From Streptomyces sp. NBC_01294 (lineage in GTDB: Bacteria; Actinomycetota; Actinomycetes; Streptomycetales; Streptomycetaceae): DNA of 64,000 nucleotides. The notes under the pieces were generated by a model, which saw only the letters and a list, made by a program, of their open reading frames with translations, did no database searches and was not told the DNA's origin. A program made the position numbers and the translations under genes. The DNA is taken from NCBI RefSeq assembly GCF_035917235.1, contig NZ_CP108423.1, positions 4,865,501 through 4,929,500 on the forward strand, written 5' to 3'. How positions within the stretch are numbered: the stretch's first letter is position 1; each line of letters starts with the position of its first letter. This document shows positions 55,924-63,785 of the stretch, piece by piece.

Positions 55924-56451
55924 TCAGGCGGGTACGGACGCCGATTCGGCCGGGGAGCAGCTGTGCATCGGCATCTCGGTCAGGCCGGGGAAGTAGACGT
56001 GCAGGCTGACGGCTCCGTCGAGGGTGTCGTTCACGACCTCGTGGGCGTAGCCGGGGGCGAAGACGCGCTGGGACCCGGGGCGGTGGGTGAGCCGTCCGCG
56101 GGCGGTGTGCTCGGTCAGCTCGCCTTCGAGCACGGTCAGGACGCCGGAGGAGGCGCCGTGGTCGTGCAGGCCGCTGCCCTGGCCCGGGACCCAGCTGAGC
56201 AGCCAGACCTCGTAGCCGGGGCCGGTGCGCAGCCGGTGGTACCAGCGGGTGGTGGCGTCGTACTGGACGAGGTGCTCCCAGGAGGCGCGGTCCTCGGCGA
56301 TGGAGCGGGCGAGGCCGGCGAACTCGGCGACGGTGGCCGGGTGTTCCCGGGCGGGCTGCAGGAGGTGCTGGACGGCGAGGATGTCGCCGGCGATCTGGAG
56401 GTCGCTCTCGACGGGGGCGGGAGCGGTGGTGGCGCGGGAGGTGCTGTTCAT
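55924..56451 (-). CDS. cysteine dioxygenase family protein (cupin)
   Basis: 175-residue cupin. Iron-binding motif: SGLHDHGASSGVLTVLEGEL with the two metal histidines of HxH type. The third His is in GYAHEVVNDT. The fold and WEHLVQYDATTRWYHRL agree with bacterial cysteine dioxygenases, which oxidise cysteine to cysteine sulfinate; 3-mercaptopropionate dioxygenase activity cannot be excluded. ATG at 56451. It heads the possible CDO-fbiA-fbiB transcript and is divergent from whiB, about 630 bp away. Confidence 0.87.
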   Translation of the reverse strand: MNSTSRATTAPAPVESDLQIAGDILAVQHLLQPAREHPATVAEFAGLARSIAEDRASWEHLVQYDATTRWYHRLRTGPGYEVWLLSWVPGQGSGLHDHGASSGVLTVLEGELTEHTARGRLTHRPGSQRVFAPGYAHEVVNDTLDGAVSLHVYFPGLTEMPMHSCSPAESASVPA

Positions 56452-56904
56452 CGTGGGGGTACCTCGACGGATGTCAGTCGTGCTGGCGGTTGCTGGGGGG
56501 AGGGCCGGAGCTCGGAGGAGCCGGGGGCTCCGCGGGCATCAACAGCTGCAACAGCAACAGCGAACCTGGGCAGCGCACAGGAACCCACGAATGGGGGTCC
56601 GGGTGGCGACTGCGGGCGCTGACATGCGAACAAGGAGAACGGGTCGGGGGTCGGACTGTCAACCCAATGTCCGGTTTGGCGGAAAAGTTTCACCTCATCC
56701 GGTTGCTGTGCGCGGAGAAAGGTTTGTGCAGTGGGCGCCAGGGGATGTGGCGCTGTGCCGGGCCTCAAACCAGAACCCGCCATGTCGTAACCGGAATGTG
56801 ATCTGCGCCGCTTCTCCGGCGGGACCGCAACCCCATCCGAGGGGGAGGCGTGGATGACGGGTGAAGGCGGCATCCGGCGACCCCGAATGTATGTGTCACG
56901 ATTT
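56452..56904. other. long intergenic region upstream of whiB, left part
   Basis: 453 bp, the left part of the 629-bp gap between the divergent CDO and whiB genes. I see no gene that I can support. A 21-codon Pro-rich reading frame on the minus strand (56539 to 56474) lacks a ribosome site. The base composition becomes less GC-rich towards whiB. It must contain the CDO promoter. Confidence 0.5.
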
Positions 56905-56934
56905 TTGGCGATATGAACACTTACTGCATACGCT
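56905..56934 (+). promoter_or_regulatory. candidate distal whiB promoter
   Basis: -35 TTGGCG (56905-56910), 18-bp spacer, -10 TACGCT (56929-56934) in an AT-rich patch. Confidence 0.5.
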
Positions 56935-56977
56935 TGGTTCCGCAGAGTGAATAAGGGGCCCAATAGCAGATCTCGGC

Positions 56978-57007
56978 TTGACTGCTCCGGAGCCACGCAC
57001 TTGTAAT
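56978..57007 (+). promoter_or_regulatory. candidate proximal whiB promoter
   Basis: -35 TTGACT (56978-56983), 18-bp spacer, -10 TGTAAT (57002-57007), about 70 bp before the whiB ATG. S. coelicolor whiB is known to have two promoters, in agreement. Confidence 0.65.
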
Positions 57008-57008
57008 T

Positions 57009-57021
57009 TCACTCGTGTCGT
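57009..57021. promoter_or_regulatory. possible BldD-type box downstream of the proximal whiB promoter
   Basis: TCACTCGTGTCGT partly matches the BldD consensus TNACNCNGNGTNA. whiB is a known BldD target in streptomycetes. The match is incomplete. A longer near-inverted repeat GTCGTTAC/GTGACGAC lies just after it (57017-57042). Confidence 0.25.
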
Positions 57022-57080
57022 TACGTAGCGATAAGTGACGACATCATCACGGGGACGCACAGACAGAGCGAGGGGCGCAC

Positions 57081-57344
57081 ATGACCGAGCTGTTTCAGGA
57101 ACTGCTGGTCGAGGAGGCGGACGAGGAGCTCGGATGGCAGGAGCGCGCTCTGTGCGCCCAGACCGACCCCGAGTCCTTCTTTCCCGAGAAGGGCGGCTCC
57201 ACCCGCGAGGCCAAGAAGGTCTGCCTCGCCTGCGAAGTCCGCTCCGAATGCCTTGAGTACGCCCTCGCCAACGACGAGCGATTCGGCATCTGGGGCGGCC
57301 TGTCCGAACGCGAGCGCCGCCGCCTGAAAAAGGCAGCGGTCTGA
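57081..57344 (+). CDS. whiB: WhiB sporulation regulator
   Basis: 87-residue iron-sulfur transcription factor needed, with WhiA, to start septation of aerial hyphae. The four cluster cysteines are Cys25, Cys48, Cys51 and Cys57 (ERALCAQTDP, KVCLACEVRSEC). The G(V/I)WGG turn is at 69-73 and the basic DNA-contacting tail is ERERRRLKKAAV. The C-terminal 70 residues agree with my memory of S. coelicolor WhiB; differences lie in the first 14. ATG at 57081 with GAGGGGCGCAC upstream. A terminator follows at 57423-57461. Confidence 0.97.
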   Translation: MTELFQELLVEEADEELGWQERALCAQTDPESFFPEKGGSTREAKKVCLACEVRSECLEYALANDERFGIWGGLSERERRRLKKAAV

Positions 57345-57422
57345 GACGCCCGACGCACCACCGGCCGGGCTCCCACCGCACGCCGCACGACATATCGAAC
57401 GCACGTCACAGAGCACGTCACA

Positions 57423-57461
57423 CGGTCCGCCTCCTGCACCTTCCCCGCAGGAGGCGGACCG
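57423..57461. terminator. whiB terminator
   Basis: 15-bp perfect stem (57423-57437 with 57447-57461) and a 9-nt loop. Confidence 0.9.
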
Positions 57462-57551
57462 CTGTCTTGGCAGCCGTTAGGGTGGGGCGCTGTCCAGCAG
57501 CCTCCGAGGGCACACCACCCCCGGACCCCCGGCCGGAGGGCCCGTACCGCG

Positions 57552-60500
57552 ATGTCCCTGCACAGCCAGTCGACGGCCTCCTACCAGGCCCCCGCCACAC
57601 CCGAGTTCCCCCGGCACGTCGTCACCGCGGTCCTCGTCGCCCACGACGGCGCCCGCTGGCTGCCCCGGACACTCGCCGGCCTCCTCGGCCAGGAACGCCC
57701 CGCGCAGAACCACGTCGCCGCCGACACCGGCAGCGCCGACGACTCCGCGCGACTGCTCACCGAGGCCTTCGGCGACGACCACGTCCTGCACCTCGCCCGC
57801 CGCACCGGATTCGGCACCGCCGTCGACGAGGCCGCCCGCACCGCGGGCACGCTGACCCCCGAGGACCTCCCGTACCTCAAGCGCCCCAGCGGCTGGGACC
57901 CCGTCAGCCGCACCTGGCGCGACGACGCGTACGACCTCCCCGACCTCCCCCACGGCGAACCCGTCCAGTGGCTCTGGCTCCTGCACGACGACAGCGCCCC
58001 CGAACCCGACGCACTCACCGAACTGCTCCGCGTCGCCGAGGAGAACCCCGAAGCCGCCGTCATCGGCCCCAAACTGCGCGGCTGGTACGACAAGAAGCAG
58101 CTCCTCGAAGCCGGCGTCACCATCGCCCGCAGCGGCCGCCGCTGGACCGGCCTCGACCGCCGCGAGCAGGACCAGGGCCAGCACGACCAGGTCCGCCCCG
58201 TCCTGTCCGTCTCCACCGCCGGCATGCTGGTCCGCCGCGACGTCTACGACGCCCTCGGCGGCTTCGACCGGCGCCTGCCCCTGATGCGCGACGACGTCGA
58301 CCTGTGCTGGCGCGCCCAGAGCGCCGGCCACACCGTCCTGGTCGCCCCCGACGCCGTCCTGCGCCACGCCGAGGCCTCCGCCCGCGAACGCCGCACCGTC
58401 GACTGCGCCGGACGCACCGCGGCCGGCCCGCACCGCGTCGACAAGGCCGGCGCCGTCTACACGATCCTCGCCAACAGCTCCGGCCGCGCCCTGCCCTACG
58501 TCCTGCTGCGCGTCCTGTTCGGCACCGTGCTGCGCACCCTCGCCTACCTCGTCGGCAAGGCACCCGGCCAGGCCGTCGACGAGTTCACCGGCCTCCTCGC
58601 CACCCTGCTCCGCCCCGGCCGCCTCCTCGCCGCCCGCAAGGCCCGCCGCCGCCCCGCCGTCCCCGCCGCCGAACTGCGCCCGCTCTTCCCCCCGCCCGGG
58701 GCCTCCCTGCGGGCCAACGCGGAACAGCTCGCCGGCTACTTCGGCGGTGACCGCGACACCGACACCGCCCCCGCCGGCCGGCACGGCGGCGGCAGCATCC
58801 TGACCGCGCCCGGCGAGGACGGCGACTACGCGGTGGCCGAGGAGCGCTTCGCCCGCCTCAAGCGGATCGCCCGCAACCCCGCACCCGTCCTCTTCGCCCT
58901 CCTCCTGCTCGTCTCCCTCGCCGCCTGCCGCGGCCTGATCGGCGGCGGCTCCCTCATGGGCGGCGCCCTGCTGCCCGCCCCCGACACCGGCCCCGCCCTC
59001 TGGCGCGCCTACACCGACGGCTGGCACGCCGTCGGCACCGGCTCCACCGCCGCCGCACCGCCCTACCTGGCCGTCCTCGGCGCCCTCGCCACCCTGCTGT
59101 TCGGCTCCACCCAGGCCGCCCTGACGCTGCTGCTCGTCGGATCCGTCCCGCTCGCCGGCCTCACCGCCTACTTCGCCTCCCGGCCGCTCGTCGAGTCCCG
59201 GCTGCTGCGCGCCTGGGCCGCCATCGCCTACGCCTTCCTCCCCGCGGTGACCGGCGCCCTCGCCGGCGGCCGCCTCGGCACCGCCGTCCTCGCCGTCGTG
59301 CTCCCGCTCATCGCCCGCTCCGCCGTCGCCGCCTTCGCGCTCGGCGAGGGGAACGCCGAGCCGCGGGGCAGCCGGCGCGCGGTGTGGACGTACACGCTCC
59401 TGCTGACCCTGGCCACCGCCTTCACCCCCGTCGTCTGGCCGCTCGCCGCCGTCCTCGGGACCGCCGCGCTCGTCCTGCGAAGGGCCCAGTGGAAGGCGTA
59501 CGGCCTGCGGCTGCTCGCCACCCTCGCCGTCCCGGTCCTGGTGCTCGCCCCCTGGTCGCTGGGCCTGCTCACGCACCCCGGCCGGCTCCTGCACGAGGCC
59601 GGACTGCCCTACGGAGCCGGCTCGGCCGGGGCCCTGGACCTGCTCGGCATCAGCCCCGGCGGCCCCGGCACGGGCACCGGCCTGCTGCTCGTCGGCCTCG
59701 TCCTCGCCGCCCTGGCCGCACTGCTGCGCACCGACCGCCGGTTCGCGGTCGCCGTCGCCTGGGCCGCCGCCCTGGCCGCCCTGCTCCTGGCCGTCGTCGT
59801 CAACCGCACCGCCTGGGCCGGCCCCGCCACCCTCGTCTACGGACTCGCCCTGATCGCGGCCGCCGCGGTCGGCGCGGACGGTGCCAAGGAGCGCGTCGCC
59901 GCCCGCAGCTTCGGCTGGCGCCAGCCGCTGGCCGCCCTCATCGCCCTGGCCGCCGCCGCGGGCCCGCTGCTCGCCGGAGCCACCTGGATGCTCGCCGGCG
60001 CCGACGGCCCGCTGGAGCGCCGCGACCCGGTGCAGGTCCCGGCCTTCGTCGCCGACGCGGGCGGTGACGACAACCAGACCCGCACCCTGATCCTCGACCT
60101 GGACCCGCCCGCCACCGTCTCCTACAGCCTCGTCCGCGGCTCCGGCGGACGCCTCGGCGACGCCGACGTCACCGCCCGCACCGGCGGCGACCCCCGCCTC
60201 GACAAGGTCGTCTCCAACCTGGTCGCCGGCTCCGGAGCCGACCAGTCCAGCCAGCTCAGCGCCTACGCCATCCGCTTCGTCATGTTCCGCCCCGGCGGCC
60301 CCGAAGAGATCCGCCGCGTCCTCGACGCCACCCCGGGCCTGAGCCGGCGCCACCAGCAGGACGGCACCGCCCTGTGGGGCGTCGAACCCTGGCTGCCCCG
60401 CACCGTCATCGTCCCCGGCAAGCAGGGCGAGGCCCCGATCCCCGTCGCCTCCGGACCCGTCGAGGCGCACGGCAAGATCCCCGCAGGCGAGGCGGGCCGC

Positions 60501-61184
60501 GCCCTGCGCCTCGCCGACCGCGCCGACGCCGGCTGGCGGGCCACGCTCGACGGCAAGCCCCTCAAGCCGAAGACCCTGGACGGCTGGGCGCAGGGCTTCG
60601 AACTGCCCGCCGACGGCGGCCGCCTCGACCTCGTCCACGAGGAGTCCCTCCTGCGGACCGCCTGGTACTGGGCGCAGGGCTTCCTCGCCCTGCTCCTGCT
60701 GGTGATGGCGCTGCCGGGCCGCCGCGCACAGCTCGACGACGACCTGCCGGAGGAGGAGGCCGCACTCCCGTCCCAGCCCGGCCCGGGCGAGGCCGGCGAG
60801 GGCCGCCGCGCCCGCCGCCTGCGCGCCGAGGCCGAGCCCGCCCCCGTACCGGTGGAGACCGCGGCGGCCGCCGACCCGTACGCGCAGATCCCGGCGCAGC
60901 CGGTGTACGGGGAGGAGACGTACGCGTACCAGGCGTACGGCGACCAGGGCGGCTACGCGTACGAGCCGCAGCCGCAGCAGCAGGCCCCGTACGAGCCGTA
61001 CCCGTCGTACGACCAGCAGGGCCAGGGCCAGCAGGGCCAGGGCTACGAGGCCCCGTACCCGCCGCAGCACCAGCCGGTCCAGGACCCGGACCAGCAGCAG
61101 TACCCCTACCCGTACGAGCCGTACGAGCCCTACGACCCCCACGCACAGCACGACCCGCGTCCTGACGGGAGCCCCCAGCAGTGA
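57552..61184 (+). CDS. very large membrane glycosyltransferase (family 2 domain plus multi-pass and exported regions)
   Basis: 1210 residues. A cytosolic GT2 domain (about 20-340) has VVTAVLVAHDGARWL, ADTGSADDSARL, WLLHDDSAPEPDAL and the acceptor motif LMRDDVDLCWRAQ. A multi-pass membrane region follows (about 430-830, for example LLLVSLAACRGLIGGGSLMG and AWAAIAYAFLPAVTGALAGG), then an exported beta-rich domain (about 835-1030, ILDLDPPATVSYSLVRG). A last helix (WYWAQGFLALLLLVMALPG) precedes a 150-residue cytoplasmic tail rich in Tyr, Pro, Gln and Glu (PYEPYEPYDP). The DUF5719 gene overlaps its stop by 4 bp. Probably it makes or exports an envelope glycan; sugar unknown. Confidence 0.88.
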   Translation: MSLHSQSTASYQAPATPEFPRHVVTAVLVAHDGARWLPRTLAGLLGQERPAQNHVAADTGSADDSARLLTEAFGDDHVLHLARRTGFGTAVDEAARTAGTLTPEDLPYLKRPSGWDPVSRTWRDDAYDLPDLPHGEPVQWLWLLHDDSAPEPDALTELLRVAEENPEAAVIGPKLRGWYDKKQLLEAGVTIARSGRRWTGLDRREQDQGQHDQVRPVLSVSTAGMLVRRDVYDALGGFDRRLPLMRDDVDLCWRAQSAGHTVLVAPDAVLRHAEASARERRTVDCAGRTAAGPHRVDKAGAVYTILANSSGRALPYVLLRVLFGTVLRTLAYLVGKAPGQAVDEFTGLLATLLRPGRLLAARKARRRPAVPAAELRPLFPPPGASLRANAEQLAGYFGGDRDTDTAPAGRHGGGSILTAPGEDGDYAVAEERFARLKRIARNPAPVLFALLLLVSLAACRGLIGGGSLMGGALLPAPDTGPALWRAYTDGWHAVGTGSTAAAPPYLAVLGALATLLFGSTQAALTLLLVGSVPLAGLTAYFASRPLVESRLLRAWAAIAYAFLPAVTGALAGGRLGTAVLAVVLPLIARSAVAAFALGEGNAEPRGSRRAVWTYTLLLTLATAFTPVVWPLAAVLGTAALVLRRAQWKAYGLRLLATLAVPVLVLAPWSLGLLTHPGRLLHEAGLPYGAGSAGALDLLGISPGGPGTGTGLLLVGLVLAALAALLRTDRRFAVAVAWAAALAALLLAVVVNRTAWAGPATLVYGLALIAAAAVGADGAKERVAARSFGWRQPLAALIALAAAAGPLLAGATWMLAGADGPLERRDPVQVPAFVADAGGDDNQTRTLILDLDPPATVSYSLVRGSGGRLGDADVTARTGGDPRLDKVVSNLVAGSGADQSSQLSAYAIRFVMFRPGGPEEIRRVLDATPGLSRRHQQDGTALWGVEPWLPRTVIVPGKQGEAPIPVASGPVEAHGKIPAGEAGRALRLADRADAGWRATLDGKPLKPKTLDGWAQGFELPADGGRLDLVHEESLLRTAWYWAQGFLALLLLVMALPGRRAQLDDDLPEEEAALPSQPGPGEAGEGRRARRLRAEAEPAPVPVETAAAADPYAQIPAQPVYGEETYAYQAYGDQGGYAYEPQPQQQAPYEPYPSYDQQGQGQQGQGYEAPYPPQHQPVQDPDQQQYPYPYEPYEPYDPHAQHDPRPDGSPQQ

Positions 61185-62665
61185 AGCAGCGCGCACCCCT
61201 GACGCTCGCGGCCGTGACCGCGGCGCTCGCCGCCCTCACCGGCATCGCCGCCCTCACCACGCCTGCCGCCGACGGCACCGCAGCCGACGGCAAGGGCGCG
61301 GCCGCGGCCCGGATGCCGGTGGAGCGGTCCCTGCTCGTGTGCCCGGGACCCAGCTCCTCGGACATCGCGGAGACCACGTACACCTCCTTCACCCCGGGCG
61401 CCCCCGCCGGAGAGGGCAAGGGCTCGGCCCGCCTGCTCGGCGCGACCAAGGACGCCAAGGCGGTGCTGGAGCCCAAGGAGCCGGGCAAGCCCGTCGGGGC
61501 CACCGCCAACGGCGCCGACGCACCCGCCCTCACCGGCAGCGCCGACGGGGTCCTCGCCCCCGGCTGGACGGCGCAGCTGACCACCAAGGTCTCGGTCGGC
61601 CGGGCCCGCGGCGTGCTCGGCGCCGGCTGCACCGCGCCCGGCACCGACTTCTGGTTCCCGGCGGTCAGCACGGCCAAGGGGCGCGAGGACTACGTCCACC
61701 TCACCAACCCCGACGACGCCGCGGCCGTCGTCGACATCAAGCTCTTCGGCCCGGACGGATTGGCCAAGCCCGACGCCGGCACCAGCGAGAGCATCCGGGT
61801 CGACCCCAAGTCCACCAAGACCGTCCTGCTCTCCTCCCTCGTCCCGGGCGCCCAGCTCGCGGACGCCACCGCCCACGTGACCACCCGCGCGGGCCGCGTG
61901 GGCGCCTCGGTACAGGTCAGTGAGGAGGGCGTGGGAGCCGACTGGCTGCCGGCCTCCGCGGACCCGTCGGCCTCGCTCGTCCTGCCGGGCATCCCGGCGG
62001 ACGCCGCCTCCGTACGGCTCGTCGTCTTCGTGCCCGGCGAGGAGGACGCGGACCTGAAGCTGCGCCTGGCCGGGCCGGGCGGCGCGATCAGCCCGGCGGG
62101 AAGCGAGCAGCTGCACGTCAAGGCCGGCATGACGGCGGTCATGGACCTCAAGGACCTGACCCGAGGCGAGCCCGGTTCGCTGCTGCTGACCCCGGCGGAC
62201 GCCAAGAAGGCCGCCCCCGTGGTCGCGGCGGTACGAGTGGTCCGCGGCAGCGGCGCCAAGCAGGAGCTGGGCTTCGTCCCGGCCACCGGGCCCGTCGGGG
62301 CACGCGCGACCGTGGCCGACAACCGGCCCGAGAAGGACGCCACCGTGCTGGCGCTGACGGCCCCGACGGCCGACGCGAAGGTCAGGGTGACGGCATCGCC
62401 GGGCACCGGCGGCGGTGAGCCGGCCTCCCAGGAGGTCACCCTCAAGGCGGGCACCACGCAGACGCTGTCCCTGGCCCCGGCGGGCGGCAAGGGCTCCTAC
62501 GCCCTCACCGTCGAGACCCTCTCGGGCGGCCCGGTCCACGCGGCCCGCACCCTGTCCCTCCCGCACGAGGGCATCGCGATGTTCACCGTCCAGGGCCTGT
62601 CGGACGACCACTCCACGGTCTCGGTCCCCAGGGCCGCCCAGGACCTCTCCGTCCTGACCAGGTAG
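61181..62665 (+). CDS. DUF5719 family secreted protein
   Basis: 494 residues with an N-terminal signal or anchor (LTLAAVTAALAALTGIAAL) and an otherwise extracytoplasmic, beta-rich sequence in repeated units (VSVGRARGVLGAGCTAPGTDFWF, DYVHLTNPDDAAAVVDIKLFGPDG, GSYALTVETLSGGPVHAARTL). Two Cys (LLVCPG and GAGCTAP) may pair. I recall this as the DUF5719 family, always next to the large glycosyltransferase in actinobacteria. GTG overlaps the transferase stop by 4 bp, so they are co-translated and likely act as a complex. Biochemical role unknown. Confidence 0.82.
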   Translation: MKQRAPLTLAAVTAALAALTGIAALTTPAADGTAADGKGAAAARMPVERSLLVCPGPSSSDIAETTYTSFTPGAPAGEGKGSARLLGATKDAKAVLEPKEPGKPVGATANGADAPALTGSADGVLAPGWTAQLTTKVSVGRARGVLGAGCTAPGTDFWFPAVSTAKGREDYVHLTNPDDAAAVVDIKLFGPDGLAKPDAGTSESIRVDPKSTKTVLLSSLVPGAQLADATAHVTTRAGRVGASVQVSEEGVGADWLPASADPSASLVLPGIPADAASVRLVVFVPGEEDADLKLRLAGPGGAISPAGSEQLHVKAGMTAVMDLKDLTRGEPGSLLLTPADAKKAAPVVAAVRVVRGSGAKQELGFVPATGPVGARATVADNRPEKDATVLALTAPTADAKVRVTASPGTGGGEPASQEVTLKAGTTQTLSLAPAGGKGSYALTVETLSGGPVHAARTLSLPHEGIAMFTVQGLSDDHSTVSVPRAAQDLSVLTR

Positions 62666-62686
62666 ATCAGCCCGTCGACGCCGTCG

Positions 62687-62731
62687 GCGCGGGGGCTCGG
62701 CAGCAGAGCCCCCGCAACGGCGCCGCACGCA
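62687..62731. repeat. partial dispersed GC-rich repeat (tail only)
   Basis: GCGGGGGCTCGGCAGCAGAG then CCCCCGCAACGGCGCCGCAC. This is the tail of the repeat family without the GTTTGAGG head. Confidence 0.75.
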
Positions 62732-62763
62732 CCCTCGGCCCCGCCGGGGACAGGCTGCTCCGG

Positions 62764-63243
62764 TCAGTCCTGCCCGTACCGCGGATCCACGGTCTCGGGC
62801 GACAGCCCGAGCAACTCCGCCACCTGCTCCACCACGATCTCGTGGACCAGCATCGCCTTCTCGTCCCGCGTCTTGGTGCGGATCTCCACCGGACGGCGGA
62901 AGACCACGATCCGGGCCGGCCGCCCCTCCCGGGGCTCCGACACCGCGCCCAGCGGCACCGCCTCGTCGTTCCAGCCGGCGTCCGCGCCGCCCGGCGGTCC
63001 CGGTACGTCACCGACCAGGAACTCCACCTCGGCCAGCTGCGGCCAGCGCCGCTCCAGCCGCTCCACGGAGTCCCGTACGAGGTCCCCGAACAGCTCCGCC
63101 CGGCTCGCCGACAGCGGCACCTGCGGAGGGGCCACCGGACCGCGCATCCCGCGTCCGTGCCGGTCCCGACGGCGCGGGCGGGGCTCGAAAGGGAGCCCGG
63201 CGGGGGACTCGGCAGGGCGGGGAGGCAGAGGGGTGTCCGTCAC
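62764..63243 (-). CDS. zincin-fold metallopeptidase family protein with altered HExxH motif
   Basis: 159 residues. After a 45-residue basic Pro/Arg-rich lead, the domain resembles the small metallopeptidase family Zincin_1 (PF06262): EFLVGDVPGPPGG, RIVVFRRPVEIRT and EKAMLVHEIVVEQVAELLGLSPETVDPRYGQD. The family motif HExxH reads HEIVVEQ, so the second zinc histidine is missing; it may be inactive or use other ligands. Such a gene next to DUF3499 and manB is conserved in actinobacteria. GTG at 63243. It faces DUF5719 and is divergent from the DUF3499 gene. Confidence 0.78.
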   Translation of the reverse strand: MTDTPLPPRPAESPAGLPFEPRPRRRDRHGRGMRGPVAPPQVPLSASRAELFGDLVRDSVERLERRWPQLAEVEFLVGDVPGPPGGADAGWNDEAVPLGAVSEPREGRPARIVVFRRPVEIRTKTRDEKAMLVHEIVVEQVAELLGLSPETVDPRYGQD

Positions 63244-63333
63244 CCCCGCAGGGTAGCCCTGAGCACGACACGGGGGAGTGAGCGGCGGTGGAGTCGTCGC
63301 GGCCCGGTCAAGAGTGCGGTACCGTCCAACGTC

Positions 63334-63708
63334 GTGAGCCTTGTACGTCGCTGTTCGCGCACCGCGTGCGGCCGCCCTGCCGTCGCGACACTGACGTACG
63401 TCTACGCCGATTCGACCGCAGTTCTCGGCCCGCTCGCCACCTACGCCGAACCCCACTGCTACGACCTGTGCGCCGAGCACTCGGAGCGCCTGACAGCCCC
63501 GCGGGGCTGGGACGTCGTGCGCCTGTCCGACGGCTCCGGGCCGTCCCGCCCCAGCGGAGACGACCTCGAAGCCCTCGCCAACGCCGTCCGCGAGGCCGCC
63601 CGCCCGCCGGGGCGCGCGGCGGAGGCCGGCGGGCCCGGCCAGAGCGGCCGGGTCACCGGCGAGACCCGCCGTGGTCACCTGCGCGTCCTCAGATCGCCTG
63701 ATTCCTGA
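63334..63708 (+). CDS. DUF3499 family protein, probable zinc-binding
   Basis: 124 residues. The N-terminal 55 hold a likely zinc site: CSRTACGRPAVATLTYVYAD and EPHCYDLCAEHSERL (four cysteines plus histidines). A Gly/Pro/Arg-rich variable tail follows. This pattern is the DUF3499 family of actinobacteria. Function unknown. The GTG at 63334 lacks a ribosome site and may begin a leaderless mRNA. manB starts 77 bp downstream in the same direction. Confidence 0.85.
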   Translation: MSLVRRCSRTACGRPAVATLTYVYADSTAVLGPLATYAEPHCYDLCAEHSERLTAPRGWDVVRLSDGSGPSRPSGDDLEALANAVREAARPPGRAAEAGGPGQSGRVTGETRRGHLRVLRSPDS

Positions 63709-63785
63709 CGCCCCGATCGTCTGAAGAGCCGCTCCTGGCGCACGGTAGGTTGACAGTCCGCACAGGACCTTCAGGAGGGCAGGCA

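Noticed and set aside
56474..56539. 21-codon Pro-rich leader-peptide candidate upstream of the cysteine dioxygenase
   Set aside because: No ribosome binding site, no run of cysteine codons and no attenuator hairpin next to it.
57477..61196. Very long open frame on the minus strand opposite the large glycosyltransferase
   Set aside because: Low-complexity Gly/Ala/Val/Arg-rich translation with no motif, which is the usual antisense shadow in GC-rich DNA; the plus-strand frame has clear domains.
63750..63755. TTGACA before manB as a -35 box
   Set aside because: It lies only about 30 bp before the GTG start, with no -10 box at the right distance.
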